Shown piece after piece: positions 1 to 7,544 of a stretch of 31,898 bases of DNA. The DNA is from CAYRFF01 sp964423575 (GTDB lineage Bacteria > Bacteroidota > Bacteroidia > Chitinophagales > Saprospiraceae): contig CAYRFF010000036.1 of assembly GCA_964423575.1 (NCBI GenBank), positions 1-31,898 of the forward strand, read 5' to 3'. The notes under the pieces are model-generated. The model did not search any database. It had not been told where the DNA came from and was given only the letters and a program-made list of their open reading frames with translations. The number at the start of each line of letters is the position of its first letter. Position 1 is the stretch's first letter. A program made the translations under genes and the position numbers.

Positions 1-24
1 CGCTCTGTACTGGAAATTCTCCTC

Positions 25-92
25 CGACCTGCAGCGCAGGTCGTATTAGGTTAGATCGATAATGCCAAATCACTTCGACCACAGCGTGGTCG
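25..92. repeat. Pair of related GC-rich hairpins
   Basis: Two perfect hairpins lie at 25-43 (8-bp stem) and 76-92 (7-bp stem). Both begin CGACC, have the loop AGC and end GGTCG followed by YATTAG. The inner stem bases differ (TGC/GCA versus AC/GT) but still pair, so structure is kept while sequence changes. The arrangement resembles paired REP-type intergenic hairpins. No gene is supported in bases 1-181. Confidence 0.6.
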
Positions 93-181
93 CATTAGAT
101 GAACAGCATCTTTCCAACAACACCTTAAACTTCTCGATAAAGGTTCTGATTTTGGGGAAGCTTACAATACCAGACAACATT

Positions 182-406
182 CTATAAATCATCAATAGCT
201 TTTGCTCTGATTTTATTAGAGTTTATCTCATCAAAATACATTAGCTTCACAAAAGTTTTACTGACACCGCTATTATCTATAGATAACTGTATTTCACCTT
301 TTTCAGTCTCCCAGATTGAGTAATATTTACATTCATCAAGTCCAACGTAAAGTATTTTAGAGTTGTCATTACTTGGTTGTGAAAACGATGTAAATTTTTC
401 AACCAC
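182..406 (-). CDS. Small hypothetical protein, probably a C-terminal remnant
   Basis: I do not recognise this 74-residue product. It is polar, has no membrane segment and shows no family motif. The only usable start is a GTG at 406. The same frame stays open upstream for another 14 codons (reading TGVLLTIKYGEPTYV) back to a TAG at 449-451, and those residues look like protein rather than untranslated DNA. This suggests the gene has lost its N-terminus. The left end of a MITE-like element lies about 43 bp beyond that stop (494), so insertion or associated rearrangement may have removed the 5' part. Alternatively it is a short complete gene starting at the GTG. Function unknown. Confidence 0.4.
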   Translation of the reverse strand: MVEKFTSFSQPSNDNSKILYVGLDECKYYSIWETEKGEIQLSIDNSGVSKTFVKLMYFDEINSNKIRAKAIDDL

Positions 407-493
407 ATAGGTGGGCTCGCCATATTTAATCGTTAATAATACACCTGTCTAAAACAATAAAAATCCAATTTAGTGACTTTCAACGTGCTAGTG

Positions 494-678
494 ATTTTAG
501 TTACCCTATGCTTTAGCTTAGGGTTATAGACTATCACTTCCGCCTATACTTTGTGTTGCACTTTTGCGTGCAAAAGTGTTGCGCCAATGGCGCATAAATC
601 TCTGTGAGATCCCAACACAAAGTTATGGCGACGCAGACTTTTCAGTCCCGCACCTTAAAAGGATGCGGTTACTAAAAA
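494..678 (+). mobile_element. MITE-like structured element, copy 1
   Basis: This 185-bp element is bounded by imperfect terminal inverted repeats: ATTTTAGTTACC at 494-505 and GGTTACTAAAAA at 667-678 (10 of 12 positions match in inverted sense). Inside are a left hairpin (about 504-522), a central cloverleaf at 548-623 and a right hairpin at 648-668. The cloverleaf has an 11-bp outer stem (548-558 with 613-623) enclosing three hairpins: an 8-bp stem at 559-578, a 5-bp stem at 581-593 and a 5-bp stem at 598-610. Copy 2 lies inverted at 5822-6025. No transposase is present, so it would be non-autonomous. No clear target-site duplication was seen. Confidence 0.7.
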
Positions 679-775
679 GCATCCATTTATGCATTAGTGA
701 CATAAGGATAGACAAAACATCTCTTCTCCCTTTTCCCACATTTCCCTATCTTGCACCTACCTTAAACAAACAATC

Positions 776-2473
776 ATGAAAAAACTATACGTCCTTTTAT
801 TTGCAATGCTGCTGATATTGCAAGCGTGTGATCAAGGAACTTCGACTGCTGATAGAGCAGATCTTATCATTACCAATGCTGAAGCCTTCCTGCCAAGTGG
901 AGAAACTCAAAAACTCGACATTATCATTGAAGGAGATAAGATAAAAGCCTTGGAGAAGGCTGGAGCACACAGTTGGACTTCCGAGAATGTCGTTGATGCT
1001 AGCGGGAACTTCACTATACCCGGACTCAATGATGCACATGCGCATTTTCTCGGAGTAGGAAGGAATGAAATGCAGGTCGATCTGCTGGCTACAAGTTCCT
1101 GGCAGGAAGTGGTTGATATGGTTGCTAAGAAAGCTGCGGAATTGGAACCGGGACAATGGATTGTTGGACGTGGATGGCATCAGGAAAAATGGTCAGATAC
1201 ACCTTCAAAGTCAGTAAATGGCTTTCCTGCACATGATGATTTATCAGCGGTATCACCGGATAATCCTGTTATGCTAGGGCATGCTAGCGGACACGGATTG
1301 ATAGCCAATCAGAAAGCGATGGAGCTATCCGGAGTTGATAAGAATACCATCAGTCCGGCAGGTGGACAGATAGTGAAAGACGATGCGGGAAATCCTATCG
1401 GTGTATTCCAGGAAAACGCCATGATGCTGATAAGAAGTGAATATCAGAAGGAACAGGATGCACGTTCGACAGAAGAAAAGGAAAAGGACAGACTGGAGTT
1501 TATACGTCTGGCAGAGAAAGTCTGTCACGAAAACGGACTTACATCGGTGCAAATAGCCGGTATTTCCATGGAAGATGCGATAGCATATCGCGATTTGGCG
1601 GAAGCCGGCGAATTGAATGTACGCTTATATTGCATGTTGAGTGAAGATGTGCTGAGAACGGAGTCGGAGGAAGATTTGCGAAAGCTGATGGAAAGTGGGG
1701 AAACCCTTGATTTCTTTAAGTGTCGCTCCGTAAAAGCATATATGGATGGTGCCCTTGGGTCGAGAGGAGCCTGGTTGCTGGAGGATTATTCTGATAAGCC
1801 CGGTTATGCCGGAGAAAATGTAACACCGCTGGATACACTGAGGCGCTCAGCTGCAATTGCCAAGGCACTGGGAATGCAGTATTGTACGCACGCAATAGGC
1901 GATCGCGCCAATCGGGAAATTCTGGATATTTATACTGAAAAGAATGTCGCAGATAAACGCTGGCGAATTGAGCATGCGCAACATCTGAACCCGAATGATA
2001 TACCACGCTTTGCAGAGCTAGGAGTGATTGCTTCCATGCAGCCGATTCACTGTACTTCTGATGCTCCTTATGTCATCGACAGACTGGGCAAAGAGAGAGC
2101 TGAGAATGGTGCTTATGTGTGGAGAAGTATTTTAAATAATAATGGAAGACTTGCCTTCGGGACGGATGCACCTGTGGAGAGAATTAATCCATTCGAGAAT
2201 ATTTATGCGGCAGTTACCAGGCAGCCTGCAAGCATGGATTCACCCTTTTATCCCGGACAGAAAATGAGCCGTGCAGAAAGTATCAATATTTATACGGCTG
2301 AAAACGCTTATGCGGAATTTGCGGAAGCAGAAAAAGGAAAAATCGAACCGGGAATGCTGGCTGATATAGTTGTCCTGGACCGCAATTTACTCACTTGTGC
2401 AGAAGATGACATCGCCGGAACAAAGGTGTTGTTTACGATAGTGGGAGGGGAGGTGAGGTATGAGGGGAAGTAA
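776..2473 (+). CDS. Amidohydrolase family 3 (YtcJ-like) lipoprotein
   Basis: This 565-residue metal-dependent hydrolase belongs to the amidohydrolase superfamily (family 3, YtcJ-like), which hydrolyses C-N bonds of amides or cyclic ureas; the substrate is unknown. The N-terminus is a lipoprotein signal with the lipobox LQAC (Cys18), so the enzyme is probably anchored to a membrane facing the periplasm or outside. The metal-binding DAHAH motif is near residues 86-90. A catalytic THAIGDRA motif lies in the C-terminal half, and the barrel-closing Asp is in FGTDAPVE. A beta-sandwich tail follows with the usual PGMLADIVVLD. The length is normal. The ATG at 776 is well placed and is followed by a basic start and a hydrophobic core. 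It stands alone on this strand, between a MITE copy and a repeat-filled gap. Confidence 0.9.
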   Translation: MKKLYVLLFAMLLILQACDQGTSTADRADLIITNAEAFLPSGETQKLDIIIEGDKIKALEKAGAHSWTSENVVDASGNFTIPGLNDAHAHFLGVGRNEMQVDLLATSSWQEVVDMVAKKAAELEPGQWIVGRGWHQEKWSDTPSKSVNGFPAHDDLSAVSPDNPVMLGHASGHGLIANQKAMELSGVDKNTISPAGGQIVKDDAGNPIGVFQENAMMLIRSEYQKEQDARSTEEKEKDRLEFIRLAEKVCHENGLTSVQIAGISMEDAIAYRDLAEAGELNVRLYCMLSEDVLRTESEEDLRKLMESGETLDFFKCRSVKAYMDGALGSRGAWLLEDYSDKPGYAGENVTPLDTLRRSAAIAKALGMQYCTHAIGDRANREILDIYTEKNVADKRWRIEHAQHLNPNDIPRFAELGVIASMQPIHCTSDAPYVIDRLGKERAENGAYVWRSILNNNGRLAFGTDAPVERINPFENIYAAVTRQPASMDSPFYPGQKMSRAESINIYTAENAYAEFAEAEKGKIEPGMLADIVVLDRNLLTCAEDDIAGTKVLFTIVGGEVRYEGK

Positions 2474-2500
2474 TTCGCTTCACCCACCCCAATCTCCTGT

Positions 2501-2649
2501 CTTTCCCCATTTCGCTACGTCTCAATGGAGAAAGATGATATACCGCGTTTATAAAACTCTAGGAATAAACTGTTTAACTTAGTGAATAAAATAACCTTGA
2601 CTTGAACTCCCTTCTCCACGCTGTGGGGAAGGGCTGGGGTTGGGGTGAG
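2501..2649. repeat. Inverted pair of CCCTTCTCC/GGGGTGAG-type repeats
   Basis: Two copies of a G/C-skewed hairpin repeat lie downstream of the amidohydrolase gene in opposite orientation. One hairpin is 2501-2534 (stem CTTTC-C-CCATT with AATGG-A-GAAAG, one mismatch). The other is 2609-2633 (11-bp stem CCCTTCTCCAC with GTGGGGAAGGG) followed by GCTGGGGTTGGGGTGAG. The GGGGT-rich tail of the second has its counterpart, inverted, at 2480-2495. Repeats of this look are scattered in many bacterial genomes. A terminator role for the first is possible but not required. Confidence 0.55.
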
Positions 2650-2667
2650 AATCAATAATCACTGATT

Positions 2668-2768
2668 CCTGAACCGGTCCCTGAGATGACTGAGAGTAGT
2701 CTCGGTAACGAGACCTATGGTCGTAAATCGACCATAGTCAAAGGAACTGCGAGCTCCGCCGAGCAGCA
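2668..2768 (-). repeat. Three-hairpin intergenic repeat with a conserved 20-mer
   Basis: Three adjacent hairpins occupy this gap: 2699-2714 (stem GTCTCG, loop GTAA), 2715-2737 (9-bp stem CTATGGTCG, loop of 5) and 2748-2768 (inner stem GCTC, loop CGCC, flanked by TGC/GCA). Next to them, on the minus strand at 2668-2687, is the 20-mer ATCTCAGGGACCGGTTCAGG. A copy with 18 of 20 matches lies on the plus strand at 10059-10078, also beside a hairpin. This marks a dispersed repeat family. The rest of 2474-2861 contains no supportable gene. Confidence 0.55.
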
Positions 2769-2861
2769 AGTAATGATTATAAAACGAAGATATATTGTTC
2801 TATGATTCATAGCATTTTAAATTGCTCTGAAGCGAAGCGAAGAGCCCACTCGAAGGGCCGA

Positions 2862-3977
2862 CTACTTCAAGTCAAACACCTCAAACTTACTCGCTATATC
2901 TCCATTCATCACATCATAAGACCTGTCTGGACGCATACCAAAGGCTTTGAGACCTTCCTGAGACCCACTAAGGAGACCTACGCGCCAGCCTTTGAAATCT
3001 TTCTGAAGTTTCAGGGATAAATCCTTATAAAACTTGGGTATATCGTTCAAATGGAGGCGTTCACCATAAGGTGGATTCAGAATAATGTAACCGCGTTTTT
3101 CCGGAGGTAACATATCGAAGAAGTCGATAAGGCGGAAGGTCAGATTATCAAATACACCGGCTTTCTTTGCGTTGATACGGGCGATGGCGACCGACCCACC
3201 ATCTTTGTCAGAGGTGTAGATAGGATAACGTGGTTCCTTTCTTAATCGCATGCCGTGATTGCGCTCGTCCTGCCACATTTTCTTGGTGTAATTCTTCCAG
3301 TTACGACAGGCAAATTCACTTCTGTGAAACTGTGCCAGACTACGCGTGGCTTTTAATCCGGCTTCCGTACTAAAAGTACCTGATCCACACATAGGATCGA
3401 GTAGGGCCATATTGTCATTCCAGCCAAGCATGTGCAATAGCCCGGCCGCGAGGACTTCACTGAGGGGAGCCTCGCCATGTTCTTCCTTATAACCGCGTTT
3501 ATGCAGTGAATCACCGGAAGAGTCCACCATAATCCGCCCGTTTTTATTATTGAATTGCAGTTCGATTCTTATATCCGGGTTTTCGGTATTTACATCCGGT
3601 CTCTTCTTGAATTTGCGGCGGAAACGATCCACAATACCGTCTTTAATCTTTAAACCCGCAAAGCCCGTATGATTTATCATCGGATGACGTCCATTGGCAT
3701 ATACGGCAAATGTCTGGTCAGGATCGAAATACTCTTCCCAAGGGATATCAAGAGCAGCATAGTAGAGATTGTCCGGATTGCGTAGTGGAAAGTCAGAAAC
3801 CGGAACCATTACACGTATTCCGGTCTGCAGAGCCATATTCAGTCGATAAATATGATAAAGCTCTCCTTCACCGCTGACGGCACGAGTATGAGTTTTAATA
3901 TTAGTGATGCCCAGCTTCCGCATTTCGGTTGCCAATGCATCTTCAAGACCCATAAGGGTTTTAACGAGTATCTGCAT
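2862..3977 (-). CDS. THUMP-domain class I RNA methyltransferase (RlmL-N-like)
   Basis: This 371-residue SAM-dependent methyltransferase probably methylates guanine N2 in 23S rRNA, by analogy with the RlmL N-terminal half and YpsC-type proteins. Residues about 1-60 are an N-terminal ferredoxin-like part, and a THUMP RNA-binding domain covers about 60-160. The Rossmann methyltransferase domain follows, with motif I DPMCGSGTFSTEAGL and the catalytic ILNPPYGERL (NPPY) motif of N-methyltransferases. The gene starts 3 bp after the stop of the upstream carboxylase gene, so both are probably co-transcribed, although no functional link is evident. The exact modified base cannot be read from sequence. 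The length is normal for the Bacteroidota form, which lacks the second (RlmK) domain. Confidence 0.85.
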   Translation of the reverse strand: MQILVKTLMGLEDALATEMRKLGITNIKTHTRAVSGEGELYHIYRLNMALQTGIRVMVPVSDFPLRNPDNLYYAALDIPWEEYFDPDQTFAVYANGRHPMINHTGFAGLKIKDGIVDRFRRKFKKRPDVNTENPDIRIELQFNNKNGRIMVDSSGDSLHKRGYKEEHGEAPLSEVLAAGLLHMLGWNDNMALLDPMCGSGTFSTEAGLKATRSLAQFHRSEFACRNWKNYTKKMWQDERNHGMRLRKEPRYPIYTSDKDGGSVAIARINAKKAGVFDNLTFRLIDFFDMLPPEKRGYIILNPPYGERLHLNDIPKFYKDLSLKLQKDFKGWRVGLLSGSQEGLKAFGMRPDRSYDVMNGDIASKFEVFDLK

Positions 3978-3980
3978 AAA

Positions 3981-5609
3981 TTATGTTTGTAAAACGCCTA
4001 CATTAAAGGGCTTGATTTCGACACGTGAAGCGGCCTTGATACCTTCGCTGAGGTATTTTCTCGTTTCCCGCGGATCGATGATATCATCCACCCACAAGCG
4101 CGCTGCTGCATAATACGGTCGTGTTTGTTCGTCGTAACGACTTTTAATTTTTTCGTATAGTTCCGTTTCATCTACGGATTCAACTCCTTGCTTTTTCAGA
4201 GAAGCCGCCTGAATCTGAAGCAGAACCTTGGCAGCTTGTTCTCCGCCCATTACAGCTATCTTGGCAGTAGGCCAGGCAAAGATGAGATTGGGGTCATAAG
4301 CTTTTCCACACATTGCATAATTACCTGCACCGTAAGAATTCCCCATAACTATGGTGAACTTAGGGACAGTGGAATTGGAGACAGCATTAACCATCTTTGC
4401 ACCATCTTTAATGATCCCACCATGCTCTGAACGAGTGCCGACCATAAAGCCCGTAACGTCATGTAGAAAAACCAGCGGTATCTTTTTCTGATTGCAGTTC
4501 AGTATAAATCGCGTTGCCTTATCCGCTGAATCCGAATAAATTACACCTCCAAACTGCATTTCTTTGGTAGCTGTTTTTACGACCTGCCTGTTATTCATTA
4601 CAATACCGACAGACCAGCCATCGATACGGGCATAGGCAGTAATGATTGTCTTGCCGTAACCTTGTTTATATTCTGTTATACTGCCGGCGTCGACAATGCA
4701 CTTGAGTAGTTCATGGCTATCGTAAGGACGAGCGGAATCCCTAGGGAAAATCCCTTTTATATCTTCTATTGAGCGCTCAGGATCTGTTGCGTCAATGCGA
4801 TTCAATTGAATCGGTTTAGGTGGAGCCATCTTTGACATCAGGTCGCGGATAGTGTCTAGTGCTTCCTTGTCATCTTTGCATTTATAATCGGTCACACCGG
4901 AAATTTCTGACTGAGAAGTTGCGCCTCCCAGTGTTTCTATATCCACATCTTCACCGATAGCGGCCTTTACCAGATACGGTCCGGCAAGAAAAATAGAACC
5001 GGTACCCTCAACGATTAATGCTTCGTCAGACATGATAGGCAGATAAGCACCACCTGCCACACAAGCGCCCATAATCGCAGCTATCTGAGGAATGCCGCGC
5101 GATGACATTACAGCATTGTTACGGAAAATCCTCCCAAAGTGCTCTTTATCGGGGAATATCTCATCTTGCATCGGTAGATAAACTCCGGCACTGTCTACGA
5201 GATAAATGATGGGAAGTTCATGTTCCATCGCAATTTCCTGCGCACGCAGATTGAGTTTTCCTGTAATCGGAAACCATGCACCCGCTTTAACCGTCGCATC
5301 ATTTGCTACGATAACACACTGCCTTTTAGCTACATGACCGATACCGACCACGACTCCGCCTGAAGGGCAGCCACCGTGCTCCTCGTACATGCCATCACCG
5401 GCAAATGTCCCAATCTCTATAAACTCACTGCGTTTGTCAAGCAGATACTTAATTCTCTCTCTGGCAGTCATCTTTCCCTGCTTGTGCAACTTCTCAATCC
5501 TCTTCTTCCCGCCGCCGAGATGCACTTTATTTCGTTTTCGTTGAAGTTCCGACAATGCGAGCAGCATCGCATCTTCATTTTGATTAAAATCCATTTCTTT
5601 ATCAGTCAT
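3981..5609 (-). CDS. Acyl-CoA carboxylase, carboxyltransferase (beta) subunit
   Basis: This 542-residue carboxyltransferase transfers CO2 from carboxybiotin to an acyl-CoA. It has the two crotonase-like halves of the family. The N-half carries KMTARERIKYLLD and the acyl-CoA loop motif VDSAGVYLPMQ plus GACVAGGAYLP. The C-half carries the biotin-side motif FLHDVTGFMVGTRSEHGGIIKDGAKM and GNSYGAGNYAMCG. The pattern GSIFLAGPYLVKAAIGE and the overall length match methylcrotonoyl-CoA carboxylase beta subunits (leucine breakdown) better than propionyl-CoA carboxylase, but the substrate is an inference. No biotin-carboxylase alpha subunit is encoded nearby. ATGs at 5609 and 5594 are both possible starts. 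The MITE-like copy 2 lies upstream, with about 210 bp separating it from the start codon. Confidence 0.85.
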   Translation of the reverse strand: MTDKEMDFNQNEDAMLLALSELQRKRNKVHLGGGKKRIEKLHKQGKMTARERIKYLLDKRSEFIEIGTFAGDGMYEEHGGCPSGGVVVGIGHVAKRQCVIVANDATVKAGAWFPITGKLNLRAQEIAMEHELPIIYLVDSAGVYLPMQDEIFPDKEHFGRIFRNNAVMSSRGIPQIAAIMGACVAGGAYLPIMSDEALIVEGTGSIFLAGPYLVKAAIGEDVDIETLGGATSQSEISGVTDYKCKDDKEALDTIRDLMSKMAPPKPIQLNRIDATDPERSIEDIKGIFPRDSARPYDSHELLKCIVDAGSITEYKQGYGKTIITAYARIDGWSVGIVMNNRQVVKTATKEMQFGGVIYSDSADKATRFILNCNQKKIPLVFLHDVTGFMVGTRSEHGGIIKDGAKMVNAVSNSTVPKFTIVMGNSYGAGNYAMCGKAYDPNLIFAWPTAKIAVMGGEQAAKVLLQIQAASLKKQGVESVDETELYEKIKSRYDEQTRPYYAAARLWVDDIIDPRETRKYLSEGIKAASRVEIKPFNVGVLQT

Positions 5610-5751
5610 TTTTCACGATTTAAATTCCAGCAGTCACGCAATAACGCGTTTTCTGTGTTTTCTTCTTTAAAAACCCTCAAGGTAAGAAATATAGACTTTT
5701 AAATCAAGAAGTGCCGATTCTTGCTCTTTATATTCTTACGATATTTTTTAT

Positions 5752-5778
5752 GCTTCCGCAAATGTAGCTTCCGCAAAA
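5752..5778 (-). repeat. Two back-to-back copies of the CATTTGCGNAAGCT motif
   Basis: The plus strand reads GCTTCCGCAAATG at 5752-5764 and AGCTTCCGCAAAA at 5766-5778, two near-consensus copies of a 14-mer found throughout the window. Other copies: 1674-1686, 2317-2329, 7381-7394, 7482-7495, 8477-8489, 11619-11631, 11861-11874, 16297-16310, 17895-17908, 18098-18110, 20589-20602 and 31608-31621. Seven of these are exact. Confidence 0.75.
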
Positions 5779-5821
5779 GCGAGAGCCAAGGTATAATCCC
5801 TTATCAATACTTCCCTGAAGC

Positions 5822-6025
5822 TTTTTAGTAACCGCATCCTTTTAAGGTGCGGTACTAAAAGCACTTCGACAATATAGGCTTTGTGTTGGAATCTTATGAT
5901 TCGAGCGGCGATGCCGCGACACTTTTGAACGCAAAAGTGCAACACAAAGCTTTGTATGATAGCTGTTTTGCCCCATAGCCTACATTTCGACCGTGCTCAA
6001 TGACCTAAGCTATGGTTACTAAAAA
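5822..6025 (-). mobile_element. MITE-like structured element, copy 2
   Basis: This 204-bp copy has perfect 12-bp terminal inverted repeats: TTTTTAGTAACC at 5822-5833 and GGTTACTAAAAA at 6014-6025. Read on the minus strand it has the same order as copy 1: left hairpin (stem CCATAGC/GCTATGG), cloverleaf at 5878-5950, then the right hairpin with CCGCACC. The cloverleaf has an 11-bp outer stem (5878-5888 with 5940-5950) and three hairpins at 5889-5902, 5905-5917 and 5920-5939. The two smaller arms differ in sequence from copy 1 but keep 5-bp pairing. The rest of 5610-6106 shows no gene. Confidence 0.75.
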
Positions 6026-6106
6026 CAATTATCATAGTTGAATGGAATATGATTAATCATTTTGCTTTTTTGACACGTGTGATTCTAACCTATTAAAATC
6101 TACAGA

Positions 6107-6826
6107 TTAATCCTGCTGAGCAAATACTTTTCTCATAAGATCGGTTGTACGTTTCACCGGATCCTTGCGAATATCCTTTTCCATCTTTGCAATTTCAGAG
6201 AACAAGCCATCCATAGCAAGATTAGTAATGTGATCATCCAAGCTAGGATTTAATTTCTCTACAAATGGGATTGAATTATATCGTGTTACCACATCTGACC
6301 ATAAATCCAATGCACCGAATTTATTCAGTGATTTGTGGATTTCCGGCTGGAATGATCTGTACAGCTTATCCGTTGTAGTACGCTGTAAGTAATTGGTAGC
6401 TGCATTGTCCGCACCACGCAGAATATCCCATGCATCGCGTACAGTCATCTGCTTGATAGCGCTTACAAATATGGGGCCGGCTGCTTTGGCAGCATCCTCT
6501 GCTGCACGGTTTATCTTGGTGACGATTTCGGTTTCCAGATTGTTGAATCCCGGTATTGCAGAAACCTTGGATACAACCTGTTGTGCTTCCTTAGGAAGTA
6601 GGATTTTATAAGGGCTTACCAGGTAACCATCAGTTTTTGAAAGAGACTTAGCACCTTCTAGAGCACCTTTTTCAAGAGCTTGTTTAAGACCATTAGCTAC
6701 GTCTTCACTGGATAGAGAAATACCACTTTCTCCCGCAAATTCCTGTAAGATATCACATGAGGATAGGGTTAAGGTGGTTCCCATTACCATGATTCCCAGG
6801 AAAAATAAATAAATAGAGTTTTTCAT
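6107..6826 (-). CDS. DUF4197 family lipoprotein
   Basis: This 239-residue protein begins with a lipoprotein signal (hydrophobic core, then LSSC, Cys24), so it is expected in the periplasm or outer membrane. The remainder matches the DUF4197 pattern: LKQALEKGALEGAKSLSKTDGY, the proline-rich KILLPKEAQQV, the helical NRAAEDAAKAAGPIFVSAIKQMT, DAWDILRGADNAATNYLQRTT and the C-terminal DPVKRTTDLMRKVF. No catalytic function is established for the family. It appears monocistronic, with a repeat-rich gap on its upstream side and the MITE copy 2 downstream. The length is typical for the family. Confidence 0.85.
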   Translation of the reverse strand: MKNSIYLFFLGIMVMGTTLTLSSCDILQEFAGESGISLSSEDVANGLKQALEKGALEGAKSLSKTDGYLVSPYKILLPKEAQQVVSKVSAIPGFNNLETEIVTKINRAAEDAAKAAGPIFVSAIKQMTVRDAWDILRGADNAATNYLQRTTTDKLYRSFQPEIHKSLNKFGALDLWSDVVTRYNSIPFVEKLNPSLDDHITNLAMDGLFSEIAKMEKDIRKDPVKRTTDLMRKVFAQQD

Positions 6827-6913
6827 ATTTTAATCATATTTAGTCTGTCAGTATTAACTTTTAAAGATACGGTTTAGTTTCAGAATCTGTGTTAAAGTTA
6901 TATTAAAGTGGTA

Positions 6914-7008
6914 GCAGTGAGCAGTGACGAGTGACTAGTGATGAGTGATGAGTAATGAGTTGTTAATGCCTAAATAACGTTGACCGCTTTTGGTTAATTA
7001 ATCATTTG
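6914..7008 (+). repeat. AGTGA heptad tandem repeat plus 40-bp direct-repeat unit
   Basis: Bases 6914-6960 are about seven copies of a 7-bp unit NNAGTGA (variants gc, cg, ct, tg before AGTGA). Eight bases later, 6969-7008 begins CCTAAATAACGTTGACCG and ends TTAATTAATCATTTG. A second heptad tract (7262-7297) followed by nearly the same block (7348-7386) lies 380 bp downstream, so heptads and block form a composite repeat. A third heptad tract, without the block, is at 20516-20543. Confidence 0.6.
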
Positions 7009-7113
7009 ATGTTTTAATAAATATCGGACAGATATGAGCCTGAGGTTCTTTTCTTGGGTTTTAATCTTTCTTTCAAGCCTCATATTGCCTCTCGAGTTAT
7101 TTCTTTTAGAAGT

Positions 7114-7210
7114 GATAAACCAGCTTGGTTTTATCTTCTTTCAATTTCAAAAGTACTGTTGTTGAAAGAAATAGGGGATAGATATTATCCAGAATAAACC
7201 AGGCTGGTTT
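7114..7210. repeat. Cluster of three hairpins in a gene-free gap
   Basis: Within the 776-bp gap 6827-7602 are hairpins at 7114-7135 (GATAAACCA with TGGTTTTATC, one bulge), 7136-7170 (9-bp stem TTCTTTCAA/TTGAAAGAA) and 7196-7210 (7-bp stem AAACCAG/CTGGTTT). The first and third share AAACCAG and GGTTT, so they are related. No coding potential was seen. Their role is unknown. Confidence 0.45.
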
Positions 7211-7261
7211 TGCGAGATTTAATTTAAATTAGATTTTATTCTATGAGTGCTACACTCTATG

Positions 7262-7386
7262 CTAGTGAACAGTGATGAGTGATTGAGTGACGAGTGACAA
7301 GAGAATACAGGGGAACTCATTTCTAGTTCCTCATTTCTCATTCCTTCCCTAAATAGGGTTGACCGTTTTGCTTAATTAATCATTTG
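7262..7386 (+). repeat. Second copy of heptad tract plus 40-bp block
   Basis: Bases 7262-7297 repeat the AGTGA heptads (five units, one with an extra base). Bases 7348-7386 repeat the block seen at 6969-7008: CCTAAATAGGGTTGACCG through TTAATTAATCATTTG, with a few mismatches. The last six bases of the block overlap the start of a CATTTGCGNAAGCT motif at 7381. Confidence 0.6.
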
Positions 7387-7394
7387 CGGAAGCT
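7381..7394 (+). repeat. Exact CATTTGCGNAAGCT motif
   Basis: This is an exact intergenic copy (N = G). A second exact copy is at 7482-7495 (N = T), 101 bp downstream. Both lie in the repeat-rich gap before the glutaryl-CoA dehydrogenase gene. Confidence 0.75.
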
Positions 7395-7404
7395 GATATG
7401 GTTT

Positions 7405-7544
7405 ACAAGTGGACGAGTAGACAAGTGGACGAGTAGACAGGTGGACGGGTAGACAGGTGGAGTATTCTTTTCCGGTTTAAACATTTGCGTAAGCTAAAAG
7501 CCGATAACATACTCGTAACCGGTTTACTTGTCCACTCGTCCACC
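7405..7544. repeat. 16-bp tandem repeat with an inverted partner
   Basis: A 16-bp unit ACAAGTGGACGAGTAG repeats about 3.5 times at 7405-7461. Around 7523-7544 the complementary sequence (TTTACTTGTCCACTCGTCC) appears, so the two tracts form an imperfect inverted repeat around a ~60-bp spacer holding one CATTTGCGTAAGCT motif. An apparent TTG start for the following gene at 7528 falls inside this repeat and is not credible. Confidence 0.6.

Noticed and set aside
1..110. tRNA or other classical RNA gene from the GC-rich hairpins
   Set aside because: No acceptor stem, anticodon arm or CCA-type end could be assembled; the hairpins are simple and related to each other.
548..623. Degenerate tRNA as the origin of the cloverleaf
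   Set aside because: The arm lengths (11, 8, 5, 5 bp) and loops of 2-4 bases do not match tRNA, and no TTCRANY-like T loop is present.
564..779. 71-codon open frame on the plus strand
   Set aside because: It runs through the hairpins of the MITE-like element and ends inside the next gene's start; its sequence reflects the repeat, not a protein.
5748..5945. 65-codon open frame on the minus strand
   Set aside because: It lies within MITE copy 2 and two CATTTGCGNAAGCT motifs, and shares repeat-derived residues with the frame at 564-779.
6914..7461. CRISPR array
   Set aside because: The units of 7 and 16 bp are contiguous, with no unique spacers and no cas genes.
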